A DNA stretch of 64,000 nucleotides from an uncultured Lactococcus sp. (GTDB lineage Bacteria; Bacillota; Bacilli; Lactobacillales; Streptococcaceae). Shown here in pieces: positions 17,460 to 26,961 of the stretch. Where the stretch lies: the NCBI RefSeq assembly GCF_934191625.1, contig NZ_CAKPUG010000002.1, positions 124,001 through 188,000 of the forward strand, in the 5' to 3' direction. The translations under genes and the position numbers were made by a program. The notes below the pieces were generated by a model. The model made no database searches. It was given only the letters and a program-made list of their open reading frames with translations, and had not been told where the DNA came from. Every line of letters starts with the position of its first letter. The stretch's first letter is position 1.

Positions 17460-18716
17460 TTAACGAATTTGACCGTTACCGTCAATTAAATATTTACTTG
17501 AAGTTAAAGCTTCAAGTCCCATTGGTCCACGTGCATGGAGCTTTTGAGTGGAAATCCCAATTTCGGCGCCAAGTCCGAAAACAAAACCATCTGTAAATCG
17601 TGTCGATGCATTTACATAGACTGCTGCTGCATCAATTTCCTCTTGGAATTTTTGGGCATTAAAGTAATCTTTCGTTACGATACTTTCTGAATGACGACTG
17701 GAATAACGATTAATATGTTCAATCGCTTCATTTAAATCAGTAACTATTTTTACGGACATGATATAGTCTAAATATTCTGCACCAAAGTCTTCTTCCTGAG
17801 CGGGAACTGCTAAGCATTTATCACACTTTTGGAGAATTTTCAAGGAATGTTCATCTGCTCTAAACTCAATTTCATGTGTTTTTTTCATAGCTTCCTGTAA
17901 TTTAGGTAAAAACTCGGCCGCAATTTGCGCGTGAACTACTAAACTCTCTGCAGCATTACAAACACTTGGTCGCTGTGTTTTAGCGTTGACGACTATTTTG
18001 GTAGCCATATCTATATCGGCTGTTTCATCGACATAAATAGTACAGTTTCCAACTCCAGTTTCAATAATAGGAACTGTCGCTTTTTCTTTTACTCGGTTAA
18101 TTAGGCGAGCAGATCCGCGAGGAATGAGTACATCTAAAAATTGATCTGCCTGCATCATCTTTTCCGCTTCTGCATGACTCGTATCCGTGAGAAGCTCTAC
18201 TGTACTAGTGTTTATCTCTTGCTTGCATAAACTCTCTTTAATAATTTCCACTAAAACTGTGTTGGAGTGAATAGCATCTGATCCACCTCGTAAGAGAACG
18301 CTGTTCCCTGTTTTAAAACAAAGTGCAAAGGCATCTATCGTGACATTTGGACGGCTCTCAAAAATCATTCCGACCGTTCCCAGTGGCACACGTTTTTGGA
18401 CAATTTTTAGCCCATCAAGATTTGTAAAGCCCTGTAAAACTTGTCCGATAGGATCAGCTAAGTCAGCCACTTGACGTAATCCCAGCGCCATATCTGAAAT
18501 TCTCTCTGGTGTCAACCGTAAGCGGTCTACCATAATATCCGAAATCCCATGCTCTTTTGCTTTGAATAAGTCTCTCTCATTTTCAGAAATAATTCGACTT
18601 GTATTTTGAATGAGGGCATCTGCTAGGAAAAGCAGAAAGTTGTTTTTTGTTGCGGTCGAGAGCTTTGCAGCTTCTTTGCTTGCCGCTTTAACTTTTTTTC
18701 CTAAAACTTCAATCAT
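17460..18716 (-). CDS. proA: Gamma-glutamyl phosphate reductase
   Basis: Second enzyme of proline synthesis: NADPH reduction of gamma-glutamyl phosphate to glutamate semialdehyde. The 418-residue length is standard. Aldehyde-dehydrogenase-like features are visible: [14 protein letters not shown] near residue 105, LLRGGSDA, and the catalytic Cys in [12 protein letters not shown] near 253. It overlaps proB by 4 bases (ATGA), so the two are translationally coupled. A terminator follows 16 bases after the stop. Confidence 0.97.
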   Translation of the reverse strand: MIEVLGKKVKAASKEAAKLSTATKNNFLLFLADALIQNTSRIISENERDLFKAKEHGISDIMVDRLRLTPERISDMALGLRQVADLADPIGQVLQGFTNLDGLKIVQKRVPLGTVGMIFESRPNVTIDAFALCFKTGNSVLLRGGSDAIHSNTVLVEIIKESLCKQEINTSTVELLTDTSHAEAEKMMQADQFLDVLIPRGSARLINRVKEKATVPIIETGVGNCTIYVDETADIDMATKIVVNAKTQRPSVCNAAESLVVHAQIAAEFLPKLQEAMKKTHEIEFRADEHSLKILQKCDKCLAVPAQEEDFGAEYLDYIMSVKIVTDLNEAIEHINRYSSRHSESIVTKDYFNAQKFQEEIDAAAVYVNASTRFTDGFVFGLGAEIGISTQKLHARGPMGLEALTSSKYLIDGNGQIR

Positions 18717-19540
18717 CTTACATCTTCTTCTTTCTCAATTTTTTGGTGAAAGTAAGTCCCAATTTCCTGACCTGCAATAATTTCCTGTATTTCCCGGATA
18801 CGTTTACCATTAGTCAGAACCATCTCTTGTTTATTTTCAAATAATATTTCTGCAGCAGCCAGCTTCGAAGTCATTCCGCCTGTACCAAAGCGGCTCCCAG
18901 CTCCTCCAGCCATTTGACGCAACTCATCCGTAATATCATGGATTTCTTCAAATATTTTAGCATCATCATAAATATTGGGATTTTTATTATAAAGACCATC
19001 AATATCTGATAACATGATTAGTAAGTCAGCATCTACAAGTTTTGAAACAATTGCTCCTAGCTTATCATTATCGCCAAATTTTGTTTGGTGGTCCATCTCA
19101 TCAACAGCTATAGCATCATTTTCATTGATAATAGGAATAATACCCATAGAAAGCAGAGCTTTCAAAGCATTTTCAGCATTATTTGAGCTCAACGGAAAGT
19201 CGGTAACATCCCGGGTTAGTAAAAGCTGTGACACTTTTTGAGCATAACGGCGGAACATTTGTGTATAGAGACTCATCAATTCTACTTGACCAATACTTGC
19301 TAAGGCTTGTTGCTGTGCAATATCTTTGGGGCGCTCCTTCAAACCAAGGACATTCAAACCTGCTCCGATAGCACCTGAAGTTACTAAGATAACTTCATAT
19401 CCCTTATTATTTAGGTCAGACAACACGAAGGCAAGTTCATCTATATTTGATAAATTAATCTTTCCATTTGGTAAAATTAATGAGCTTGTACCGATTTTAA
19501 CTACGATTCGCTGTGCATTGAGAATATTTTTTCTTGTCAT
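18713..19540 (-). CDS. proB: Glutamate 5-kinase, short form without PUA domain
   Basis: First enzyme of proline synthesis, phosphorylating glutamate. The amino-acid kinase domain is complete: [29 protein letters not shown] and [10 protein letters not shown]. At 275 residues it lacks the C-terminal PUA domain of the 367-residue E. coli enzyme, as is common in streptococci and lactococci. There is no ribosome site before the ATG, and a -10 box ends 8 bases upstream, so the mRNA may be leaderless. There is no room for the tRNA-Pro T-box found before proBA in some Bacilli. Confidence 0.96.
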   Translation of the reverse strand: MTRKNILNAQRIVVKIGTSSLILPNGKINLSNIDELAFVLSDLNNKGYEVILVTSGAIGAGLNVLGLKERPKDIAQQQALASIGQVELMSLYTQMFRRYAQKVSQLLLTRDVTDFPLSSNNAENALKALLSMGIIPIINENDAIAVDEMDHQTKFGDNDKLGAIVSKLVDADLLIMLSDIDGLYNKNPNIYDDAKIFEEIHDITDELRQMAGGAGSRFGTGGMTSKLAAAEILFENKQEMVLTNGKRIREIQEIIAGQEIGTYFHQKIEKEEDVR

Positions 19541-19548
19541 AATGTTTT

Positions 19549-19557
19549 ATTATACCA
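19549..19557 (-). promoter_or_regulatory. Extended -10 element directly before proB
   Basis: Minus strand TTGGTATAAT gives an extended -10 (TGnTATAAT). Its end is 8 bases from the proB ATG, so the predicted start of transcription falls within a few bases of the ATG. No good -35 is visible. Confidence 0.6.
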
Positions 19558-19610
19558 ATATCTGTGCACAAATACACTTATATACATCAATTATTCTAAA
19601 AAATTAGAAA

Positions 19611-19638
19611 AACCACGCGCATAAAGCCCTGTGGTTTA
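19611..19638 (-). terminator. Terminator of the pilus operon
   Basis: Minus strand: AAACCAC pairs with GTGGTTT around a 14-nt loop, followed by TTCTAATTTTTT. Confidence 0.75.
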
Positions 19639-19648
19639 TAGAAAATCT

Positions 19649-22576
19649 TTAAGCTTTCTTTTTAAAGAGATGGAAAGCCAATGCAAGTGAAGCAAGTGTA
19701 GCAGAAACTAATATTATTCCAAGATAACCTGTACCTCCCGTGTAAGGTAAAACAAAGTTCTTCGCTAAGAGAATATTAATTGTAACATCGCCAGTACCAG
19801 AGAAGTGAGCAGCCTGTAGCTCCGCAACTGTACGATAAACCTTTGCATCTCCAGGATACTGATAACCTTCAATAAAATAGCCATTTGGCGCAATCGCTTT
19901 TGGGTCTGTAAGGGGAGCCCCTGTTAACACACCTGCTTGGACGATATTATTAGGAGGATTAGGAGGATTAGTTATGCTCGCATCATATATGTAATGCCAA
20001 CTTATCGTATTGGCCACGGGTGTATAAGTGATCACAAAATTATTGGCCGCTGCTCCTTCTTTAAAGGTATTTGCTTGAGTCGCAGTTGTTAGTGGCGTCG
20101 TTGTTTTAACTACTGTTGAACTAGCAACAGCATTAGAATCCGAGGTGTATGTTATTCCGTTTGGTGCACGTACCACCACAGTATATCCGCTAAGAACCTT
20201 ATCAGTTGGAGGGGTGACAAAAGTCTGATAACTATTACCTGGAGAATTTATTCCCGACATATCTCGCGCAATTGTATCACCGAAGCCGCCATTAGAAATT
20301 GCTGGACGAGGGAGAACACCGTAAATTTGACCAGGATTTCCATTATATCCTGGTGTGCTATTTGCCCAGGTATAAGTATAATTTGCAGTTTCCGCATTTG
20401 CTGTAAGCATAGCCATTACATTATTATCAAAAGCCCCTTGGTTATTTACTACCGGAGGTACATTTAAAGATGAGGTACCAAAATACATTCCACCATTTTG
20501 CTCCGTTATTGCTGCTGTAAGTGCTAAATTTATCGAAGCATGATAAGGGGTTGGTGTATTAGGTGCGCCCGTTTCAGGATTTGACTGATCAACCCAAGTT
20601 GATCCTTTGTTATTCATCACTGCAGAATAATGATATCCTGTTGGTGCAGCTGCTAAGCTACTTATTATAAGCGGTGCGCCGGTTAAACCCTTTTGAACTT
20701 GTACATTAGCTGGGAAGGGAGGTACATTCCCAAAGTTGGTAAACATATACCCATAATTTATATAAAATGTTTGCTCTTGTGCACTTAGAATAATTTGAAA
20801 ATCATTTGTTGAAGGGGTGTAAATATCTGGTGACGTTGTATTCGAATTCGTGCTAAAAACATTATTAACCGCTGCTAAAGCTGCTGCCAATGTATTATAG
20901 ATTGTTCCGTTTGGAGCTTTATAACCGGCGATATAATATCCTGTGGGAGCTGTAGGCAATATTGGAGCTGTTAGAGTTCCTCCAACTGTGCCTTGTACCG
21001 ACACGCGCGCGGGGAGTTTGCCTAGTAACGTACCTGCTATACCGTTTTGTCCAGGAACATCCGATGCCCATGTGTAACTAAAATTTGCTTGTGCAGGAGA
21101 TACGAGGTTAAATTCAAGCTGTGCCGAATTTTGATAAGTGGTAATCTCCGAAGCTGTTGGAATTTTTTGTCCTGTAAGTTTATTTAGATCTCCTAAATTG
21201 CTATGGAAAGTTCCAGTTACTCCAAAAGCCCCACTAGATGGACTAGCCAATAAGGTTGAAGCACCAGTACTGTTATAGCCATTAATGGCGTAAGCAGACG
21301 GTGAACTTGCATTCAGTAAAAATGGCATGGCACTCGCATCAGTTCCAAGGATGCTACTTCCAGATATTTTATTTGTATTAAAGCGTACATGTTTTGCAGA
21401 ATTAAGCGTAAAACTGTCAGTAGCAGTAAGAGTACCCAAGAAAGCATTTGAGGTATTTCCTGTACTATAGTCAAAACTTGCACCCTGTCCGACCGTTGTT
21501 TTAAATGCTCCTCCAGTAGCATTATAATCAAAGAATCCTGGCGCTGTAATCGTTGTACTAGAATTAACACCAAAGTTCATCGTAATCGATGATAGACCGG
21601 TATTACTATAAAAATTATTACTACTTGCGCCAGACATTCTGAGCTTTAAAGTTCCATTATTATTTATTGTAAAAGTAGGCGTATTATCAAGATAAATAAA
21701 ACCACGTCCAGTTGAATTTCCAGTAAAATCTAGCGTTGCTCCTGCAGCGACATTAATTGAAGCAGCAGACTGAGCCCATAATGGAGCATTCCCACCCGAA
21801 CTGTGTTTAATTGTAGTGATTCCATCTAGTACATTGATGCCCGTTCCTTCCATGAATTCTTGGCCAGAATTATAGTTAAAGTAATTTGTCCCAGAAAAGT
21901 TCACAGATCTCCCGATGTTATAAAAAGGCTGACCTCCGGCGCCCCAAGACGTAATTGTTCCTAAATCCTGGACGATATTTTTATAAGTTATACTTACACC
22001 CGAGATATTAGTTGAACTAAACAGACCGTAATAGAAGTTATATACACCTGTTACTGTACCTACTCCCAGAGGACTTGGTACTGTCGTGCTATTGGTAGTC
22101 CCTGTAGAGACAATACGTTCATTTTGAAAAGTGATGGTATTCCCTACAGAAGGTGTGATAACGGCAGCTCCCGTATTGTAAAGGGCATATCCTCCCATAT
22201 CAAAAACTAAAGTTAAGTTTAGAGGCAATACTGCAGTAGCACCTAGAGTCAAGTCGTTTGCTGCCTTTATATAAAGTGTGGATCCAGGGAGTGCTGTAGT
22301 CGCTAACGTATTAATGTCATTACCGGCCGTGATAAGATTCCAAGTTATACCCGATCCATCCGTTTGTTGACTAATTGAAGCCTCCGCAGAAATAGTGCCA
22401 AAAGAAGGCATCACATTAGAGACTGGCGACAGAGGACTAAGAACAAAGAAGGTAAAAGCATAGAAAAGCAGTTTAAAATATTGATATAAATCTCTTTTCT
22501 TCGCTCCTCTTCGTTTCGGAAATTCCCTGCAGTCAAATCTTAACTTACTAATATCCCCTTTACTCATTTTTTTCAA
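19649..22576 (-). CDS. Large LPxTG adhesin (likely pilus tip)
   Basis: 975 residues. A long basic N-terminus and hydrophobic stretch (about 30-45) form an extended signal peptide ending near ISAEAS. Residues about 70-460 are rich in N, T, G and S with short repeating strands (TITFQN, VSITYKNI, NVAAGATLDF), typical of a right-handed beta-helix. Residues about 500-930 hold repeated modules with YTWANSTPGYNG / YTWASDVPGQNG and GYxxxGYKAPNGTIY patterns, resembling MucBP-type adhesin repeats. The C-terminus is LPYTG, a hydrophobic helix and KKK. The start is TTG, fixed by a perfect AAGGAGGTGA ribosome site. It is last in the pilus operon, 24 bases after the small pilin. Confidence 0.88.
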   Translation of the reverse strand: MKKMSKGDISKLRFDCREFPKRRGAKKRDLYQYFKLLFYAFTFFVLSPLSPVSNVMPSFGTISAEASISQQTDGSGITWNLITAGNDINTLATTALPGSTLYIKAANDLTLGATAVLPLNLTLVFDMGGYALYNTGAAVITPSVGNTITFQNERIVSTGTTNSTTVPSPLGVGTVTGVYNFYYGLFSSTNISGVSITYKNIVQDLGTITSWGAGGQPFYNIGRSVNFSGTNYFNYNSGQEFMEGTGINVLDGITTIKHSSGGNAPLWAQSAASINVAAGATLDFTGNSTGRGFIYLDNTPTFTINNNGTLKLRMSGASSNNFYSNTGLSSITMNFGVNSSTTITAPGFFDYNATGGAFKTTVGQGASFDYSTGNTSNAFLGTLTATDSFTLNSAKHVRFNTNKISGSSILGTDASAMPFLLNASSPSAYAINGYNSTGASTLLASPSSGAFGVTGTFHSNLGDLNKLTGQKIPTASEITTYQNSAQLEFNLVSPAQANFSYTWASDVPGQNGIAGTLLGKLPARVSVQGTVGGTLTAPILPTAPTGYYIAGYKAPNGTIYNTLAAALAAVNNVFSTNSNTTSPDIYTPSTNDFQIILSAQEQTFYINYGYMFTNFGNVPPFPANVQVQKGLTGAPLIISSLAAAPTGYHYSAVMNNKGSTWVDQSNPETGAPNTPTPYHASINLALTAAITEQNGGMYFGTSSLNVPPVVNNQGAFDNNVMAMLTANAETANYTYTWANSTPGYNGNPGQIYGVLPRPAISNGGFGDTIARDMSGINSPGNSYQTFVTPPTDKVLSGYTVVVRAPNGITYTSDSNAVASSTVVKTTTPLTTATQANTFKEGAAANNFVITYTPVANTISWHYIYDASITNPPNPPNNIVQAGVLTGAPLTDPKAIAPNGYFIEGYQYPGDAKVYRTVAELQAAHFSGTGDVTINILLAKNFVLPYTGGTGYLGIILVSATLASLALAFHLFKKKA

Positions 22577-22600
22577 AACAGTTCACCTCCTTCCCAACGC

Positions 22601-23284
22601 TCACTTCGTTTCGGCACTTTTTTCTTTATGATTAAGAACAAAAGCAATAATAATCAGAAGAAACGCTCCTCCAAGTGTAATAATCCCCGATATTTTTTCA
22701 CCTGTACGCGGTAAGTCTTGGCTTTGTCGGAAGTGCGTCTGGTTGGGATAACTTTTTGTAGGTTTCTTTTCAGTCTTAATAAGACTAGATTTTGGATAAA
22801 TATAAATATCTTCAAGATTATCAGCCGTTGGAAGATCAAGTAAAACGGGAGCTTGGGGATTAACAAGTCCTACAGCTCTATTCTCCTGCTCTATTAAGAT
22901 ATATTTACCATCGTCTAAACGTATGCTTGCAACTCCTTTTTTATTTGTCACGAGATTTATCGGGTTGCCCACTTTCGTGTAACTTGAAGGGTCCAATACG
23001 GATAAAGGTAAGGTATCTTTCTCTATAACTTGCTGCACTGTATATCTGATATTGGCTAGTGGTTGAAGTTCTTTACCTACATCATCGATAACAATATTAT
23101 TAATTTTCAATCCAGTATTAAAGTTTTGTTCAGAAGAAAATCCATTAGACGACGATGTAAGCCCGTATTTTACAATTATTATATTTTGAGAATGATTTTC
23201 TCCTGCATGAATTGGCGTAATATTCCATATCAATAATATAATTGAAAAAAAGAATATAAGAGTCAATGATCGTCTTTTTTTCAT
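22601..23284 (-). CDS. Minor (probably basal) pilin with LPRTG signal
   Basis: 227 residues: signal peptide (about 1-27, ending HAGE), one pilin-type domain with a Cna-B-like end (GVASIRLDDGKYILIEQENR), a strand IYIYPKSSL resembling the pilin motif, then LPRTG, a membrane helix and a charged tail. Small sortase substrates of this size next to a class C sortase are usually the base pilin that is handed to the housekeeping sortase. It follows the sortase gene by 18 bases and precedes the adhesin. Confidence 0.82.
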   Translation of the reverse strand: MKKRRSLTLIFFFSIILLIWNITPIHAGENHSQNIIIVKYGLTSSSNGFSSEQNFNTGLKINNIVIDDVGKELQPLANIRYTVQQVIEKDTLPLSVLDPSSYTKVGNPINLVTNKKGVASIRLDDGKYILIEQENRAVGLVNPQAPVLLDLPTADNLEDIYIYPKSSLIKTEKKPTKSYPNQTHFRQSQDLPRTGEKISGIITLGGAFLLIIIAFVLNHKEKSAETK

Positions 23285-23302
23285 TGGATTCCTCTCTAGA
23301 AT

Positions 23303-24547
23303 TTATTCTTTTACTATCACCTTAATTAACACACAATTTTCAGGAAGCTGTTTTGTATTTAACCGCTGTTGGAGCAGCCGTTCCGCTACTTTTTTAAACC
23401 CTGGATATGTTGTGTTTTCTAAGTGTTCTCCGGGTCCATTAAATTCATCTGCCTCTATAATTTGAGCTATTTTTACTTTCAGTTTTTCAGCTCTTTTAAC
23501 GTTATCAACGCTCTGCCATTGGTGATTAGCTAACTTCGCAAAATATTGAGGCTTACTCGGCTCGAGAGACTCCGCCGCTATAAGTGTAAGCTTATCTTTT
23601 GGATGATACTTTCGGCTACTTTGATAAAGTGGTGCAATAATAAGCTCTTGTTCACCTTTGTAAATATCATCAAATTGTGTTCTATCAATTCGCATATTAT
23701 AGGCTTTAATACCCAAAATATTGCGTAAAATAAGTATCAATGAACTTAACGCTAATAGACTTGCAAGCAGCATTACCCAGAAATTATACCCGTATTTATT
23801 GCGTTGAATATGTTCTTGTGGCTTCATCATATCCGGAGCAATTCTTTTTCCTGTAACAAGTAGACGTTTATTATTAATACCCGTTGGCCAACAGGTAACC
23901 AGTGTGACCAAATCCTTCCCCGGCACTACGTTAACAGCATCCGTATCTTCAGGATTCACAATTTTTCGATCAAAAATTTCATACTTTAAAGTTTGGTCTA
24001 AGACATGAATGTAGAAAACATCGCTCATTTTCAAGTCTTCCAAATCAGAAAATAAAGTGTTGTTAATATGACCCGAATGGGCTGATAAAACAGAATGAGA
24101 ATTTTTTCCTCCAATGGGCAAACTTGTCTGCGGAATATGCCCCACACCAGCTGCTAATGTTTCTTCACTATCACCACTATAAACAGGTATATTCTTTATC
24201 TTAATTTGAGGTATGGAAAGATAAGCAATAATTTTGTTATTATCAGTAATCAATTGTTGCTTATAATCTGGTATTGGTTTATTCCAACTTTGGTATTGAC
24301 TTTTAGTGTAAATATACTGATTATAAAGTTCAGCTCCTTCTTTGAGCTGTCTTTTATACACTGGGTCTATTGTTTCCACACTTTTGGTATATTTTTGAAT
24401 CGTTATTTTATTTTGTTGGGCGACCATGTAGTTCACAAAAATGGGATAAAATAGGAGACCCAAAGCAAAAATCAGTAGGAAAGTGGAAATGACATTACGT
24501 AGTGAAAATCGACGTTCTCTTTTTTTACCTAGTCTTTTATCCCCCAT
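23303..24547 (-). CDS. Class C pilus sortase with a C-terminal cytoplasmic extension
   Basis: 414 residues. N-terminal membrane helix (about 17-40), sortase barrel with the His region SAHSGH near 155-160, the catalytic Cys in TLVTCWPTG (Cys about 219) and the following Arg in RLLVTGKR. A second membrane helix (about 255-277) is followed by some 137 residues that should lie in the cytoplasm. Class C sortases usually stop at or soon after the second helix, so this tail is unusual. The enzyme polymerises the backbone pilin. It lies 30 bases after the pilin gene and 18 bases before the minor pilin gene. Confidence 0.93.
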   Translation of the reverse strand: MGDKRLGKKRERRFSLRNVISTFLLIFALGLLFYPIFVNYMVAQQNKITIQKYTKSVETIDPVYKRQLKEGAELYNQYIYTKSQYQSWNKPIPDYKQQLITDNNKIIAYLSIPQIKIKNIPVYSGDSEETLAAGVGHIPQTSLPIGGKNSHSVLSAHSGHINNTLFSDLEDLKMSDVFYIHVLDQTLKYEIFDRKIVNPEDTDAVNVVPGKDLVTLVTCWPTGINNKRLLVTGKRIAPDMMKPQEHIQRNKYGYNFWVMLLASLLALSSLILILRNILGIKAYNMRIDRTQFDDIYKGEQELIIAPLYQSSRKYHPKDKLTLIAAESLEPSKPQYFAKLANHQWQSVDNVKRAEKLKVKIAQIIEADEFNGPGEHLENTTYPGFKKVAERLLQQRLNTKQLPENCVLIKVIVKE

Positions 24548-24577
24548 ATGATTCTCCCTAAAGATAGACTTATTTTA

Positions 24578-26299
24578 CTATTTTGAATCTATCTCAGTAC
24601 CCTTTTTCTTTTTACGAATAATCATTGCTGCAAAGCCAGCTGCTCCAGCAATTAACACTACGGTTACAATTCCAGCACCACCTGTAAATGGAAGCGGAAA
24701 TGGTTTGTTATTCACAATATCATTGTTATGTGCAGCAGGTGTAGTTGAAGCATTAACCTTTGTTACATTAGCCGCTGTGGTTGCTGTCGGTAATTGGAAG
24801 CCTTCTGGAGCAATAACTTCAACTGCAAAATAGTTGCTTGTATTTTCTGTATCTGTATTGGTATCCACAAGGTTAAGACCAGTAAAAGTAGCTACACCGG
24901 AAGTACCTGTAGTTTTGACAGCAAGTGTTCCATCAGCCTGTGTTACAAAAGATGCTTTGTCTGTTGAAGAGTAGGTTGTCGGTAAACTTGAAAGATCCGA
25001 GGTAGAGCCATTAAAGCTTGAGGCATGTTTTTTAACCAAGGCCTCAGCGGCTGCCGCATCTTTTGCTCTTACTAAAACAAAGGTCGCTGGGGAGGAAGTA
25101 ATAGCTGAGCTGCCATCTGTTTTTGTTAGTTGCACACCTCCAACATTTACAGTGGCATTTTTTTGTGTTGAACTAAGATCCACACCATAAGCATTGATGA
25201 TTGTTGTTTTGGCATTGTCTTTATATTCCCCAGCAGTAACGCTACTTGATACAGTTGTAGGAATGTAAAGGTTCATATTTATTCTACCTGTAGTTGTATC
25301 GAGCAAACCCGCTACTTTTTCCATACCATCAGCTGTTAAAGAAACGGAAACGACTTGATTCGTGATAGTCATTGTGTAATCAACTTCAGATGTTAAAGCA
25401 TTCGTGCCCGCCATAAGAGTGGGGATACCAATTGTGAAACCTGCGGGGATAGTATCTTCAATTGTAAATTGTGCTTTAACATTATCTGCAATATCAGGTG
25501 AAGTTACTGTGTCAGAAGTATTTGCCCATTGTGATTTATCAAAGGTAGTATTGACGTTCCAACCGACCTTATTCCCTACTGCTGCTGTTGTAGTATTTGC
25601 AGCATCACTCTCATTTGTATCAATTAAAGTCGTTGTATCTGCATTCGGCGACACTAGTTCATTAGGTGTTTTTCCATTGTAGTTATCATCTGCATTTGTA
25701 GCAACAATATCAAATAAATTTTTATATTTTGTCATATCCTGCTTCGGATAGACATTGAGGGGACCTTTATTGGTCGTATCGGAGGTATTGACTGTTACAA
25801 TAAAATCTTTAACTGTTTGTACACCACCAACCAGGGTCATTTGATGAAAAAGCCAATAGCCATCTGTAAGGCCAGTAAAGTCAGTCATACCATTTGTATC
25901 TGTTTTCTGAATTTTTCTTGTCGAAATGTCCGCTGTAAAGGCTGAGGTCACAACATCCCCTGTACTATTGACCATTGCTGAAGCAGCACCAGTTGGAGTA
26001 ATTTTAGTTGCAGAAAACTGTACATTCGACATCGTTAAATTATTTGTCGCAGTTGATGTTGAAGACTCTCCTGCAGTCTGTTGTGTCCCGTCGTTATTTC
26101 CAATAGCATTTCCCGTAGCAGCAACACTTGAAGGTCCGGCCTGTTGTGCATAAATAACAACTTCACCATTAGAAACCTGATTTTTAATGGTAGTCGTTAC
26201 CGCCTCTACAGCTGATTGAGAAACCATCATGTTTGAAACTGCAGCAAGTAACACTACAGAAGCTAAGGTAAACTCTCTCTTCCTTGTATTAATTTTCAT
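24578..26299 (-). CDS. Backbone (major) pilin with LPFTG signal
   Basis: 573 residues from the ATG at 26299. A TTG 12 bases upstream would extend it, but GGAGAAAGAT fits the ATG. Signal peptide about 1-33. The pilin motif VYPKQD lies near residue 185 and supplies the lysine used for polymerisation. Tandem Ig-like domains follow, with an E-box-like YFAVEVIAPEGFQLP near 520, then LPFTG, a membrane helix and RKKKK. It is first in the pilus operon, fitting its high-copy role. A cre-like site overlaps the predicted transcription start, suggesting carbon catabolite control. Confidence 0.9.
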   Translation of the reverse strand: MKINTRKREFTLASVVLLAAVSNMMVSQSAVEAVTTTIKNQVSNGEVVIYAQQAGPSSVAATGNAIGNNDGTQQTAGESSTSTATNNLTMSNVQFSATKITPTGAASAMVNSTGDVVTSAFTADISTRKIQKTDTNGMTDFTGLTDGYWLFHQMTLVGGVQTVKDFIVTVNTSDTTNKGPLNVYPKQDMTKYKNLFDIVATNADDNYNGKTPNELVSPNADTTTLIDTNESDAANTTTAAVGNKVGWNVNTTFDKSQWANTSDTVTSPDIADNVKAQFTIEDTIPAGFTIGIPTLMAGTNALTSEVDYTMTITNQVVSVSLTADGMEKVAGLLDTTTGRINMNLYIPTTVSSSVTAGEYKDNAKTTIINAYGVDLSSTQKNATVNVGGVQLTKTDGSSAITSSPATFVLVRAKDAAAAEALVKKHASSFNGSTSDLSSLPTTYSSTDKASFVTQADGTLAVKTTGTSGVATFTGLNLVDTNTDTENTSNYFAVEVIAPEGFQLPTATTAANVTKVNASTTPAAHNNDIVNNKPFPLPFTGGAGIVTVVLIAGAAGFAAMIIRKKKKGTEIDSK

Positions 26300-26321
26300 A
26301 TCTTTCTCCAATCTTTTGGTG

Positions 26322-26347
26322 TGATAGCGCTTTACATTTTAATTGTA
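26322..26347 (-). promoter_or_regulatory. Pilus operon promoter with cre-like site
   Basis: Minus strand: -10 TACAAT (26342-26347) preceded by TG; the -35 is weak. GTAAAGCGCTATCA at 26322-26335 matches the catabolite-responsive consensus at 12 of 14 positions and covers the predicted start, a position where CcpA would block transcription. Confidence 0.6.
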
Positions 26348-26398
26348 CAGAATTGTCAGAATAAAAGCGAATTAATTGCTTGAATATTTATTAATATA

Positions 26399-26430
26399 AA
26401 AAAAAATAATGCAGTACGCATTATTTTTTT
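26399..26430 (-). terminator. Terminator after the YxeA-like gene
   Basis: Minus strand AATAATGC and GCATTATT around GTACT, with A and T runs on either side. Confidence 0.8.
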
Positions 26431-26435
26431 CTATT

Positions 26436-26777
26436 CTATAACTTTATCTTCTCTAGCGCTTTTGGTGGAACACTTCTTTCTTCTATAATATTCCAACGGA
26501 CAATCTTATCATAGTTTACGTGTGCCATGATATATACACCTTCGCGTAATGAGTCTGCATGCAAGCATATGTCTTTGGTTTCTCCTTTACTATTAGAGGA
26601 CTTAAAGAGATAGACATATTCATTTTCTGAACTATAAGTACGTCTATCGGGAGAAAATCTCTTATTTTCCAAAGTAACCTTAGCATAATAGTCCGTAGTG
26701 TTTAAAACATGTTTTAAAGCAAAATATCCGCCACCAAAAATAATTATTATAACCGTTAGCCCAATCAATCTTTTCAT
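26436..26777 (-). CDS. YxeA-family (DUF1093) small secreted/anchored protein
   Basis: 113 residues: one N-terminal hydrophobic helix, then TTDYYAKVT near residue 27 and a small beta-rich domain with VYLFKSSNSKGETKDI and ADSLREGVYIMAHV. This resembles the YxeA/DUF1093 family of Bacilli, whose role is unknown. It is monocistronic with its own terminator, between the pilus operon and rsgA. Confidence 0.75.
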   Translation of the reverse strand: MKRLIGLTVIIIIFGGGYFALKHVLNTTDYYAKVTLENKRFSPDRRTYSSENEYVYLFKSSNSKGETKDICLHADSLREGVYIMAHVNYDKIVRWNIIEERSVPPKALEKIKL

Positions 26778-26961
26778 ATTTTCTCCAATAGTCTTATTTA
26801 CTTATAGTATACTAAAACACACGCTCATTTTTAAGAGTAATTTGAACATTCTTGTTTTTGTGTTTATTATAAGTGATAAATATGAAAAGTTTTTATTTTC
26901 TGCAATACTTTTTTTTCTACATAGAAAATTCTTCAAAAAGATAAAGCAAGTAGCAAAATTT

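Noticed and set aside
19541..19648. T-box leader for proBA
   Set aside because: Only about 110 bases lie between proB and the pilus terminator and no specifier or T-box sequence is present.
21313..21573. 86-codon minus-strand ORF inside the large adhesin
   Set aside because: Alternative frame of repetitive adhesin sequence without start signals.
26300..26311. Upstream TTG start for the backbone pilin
   Set aside because: The ATG at 26299 has a well-spaced GGAGAAAG site and gives a normal signal peptide.
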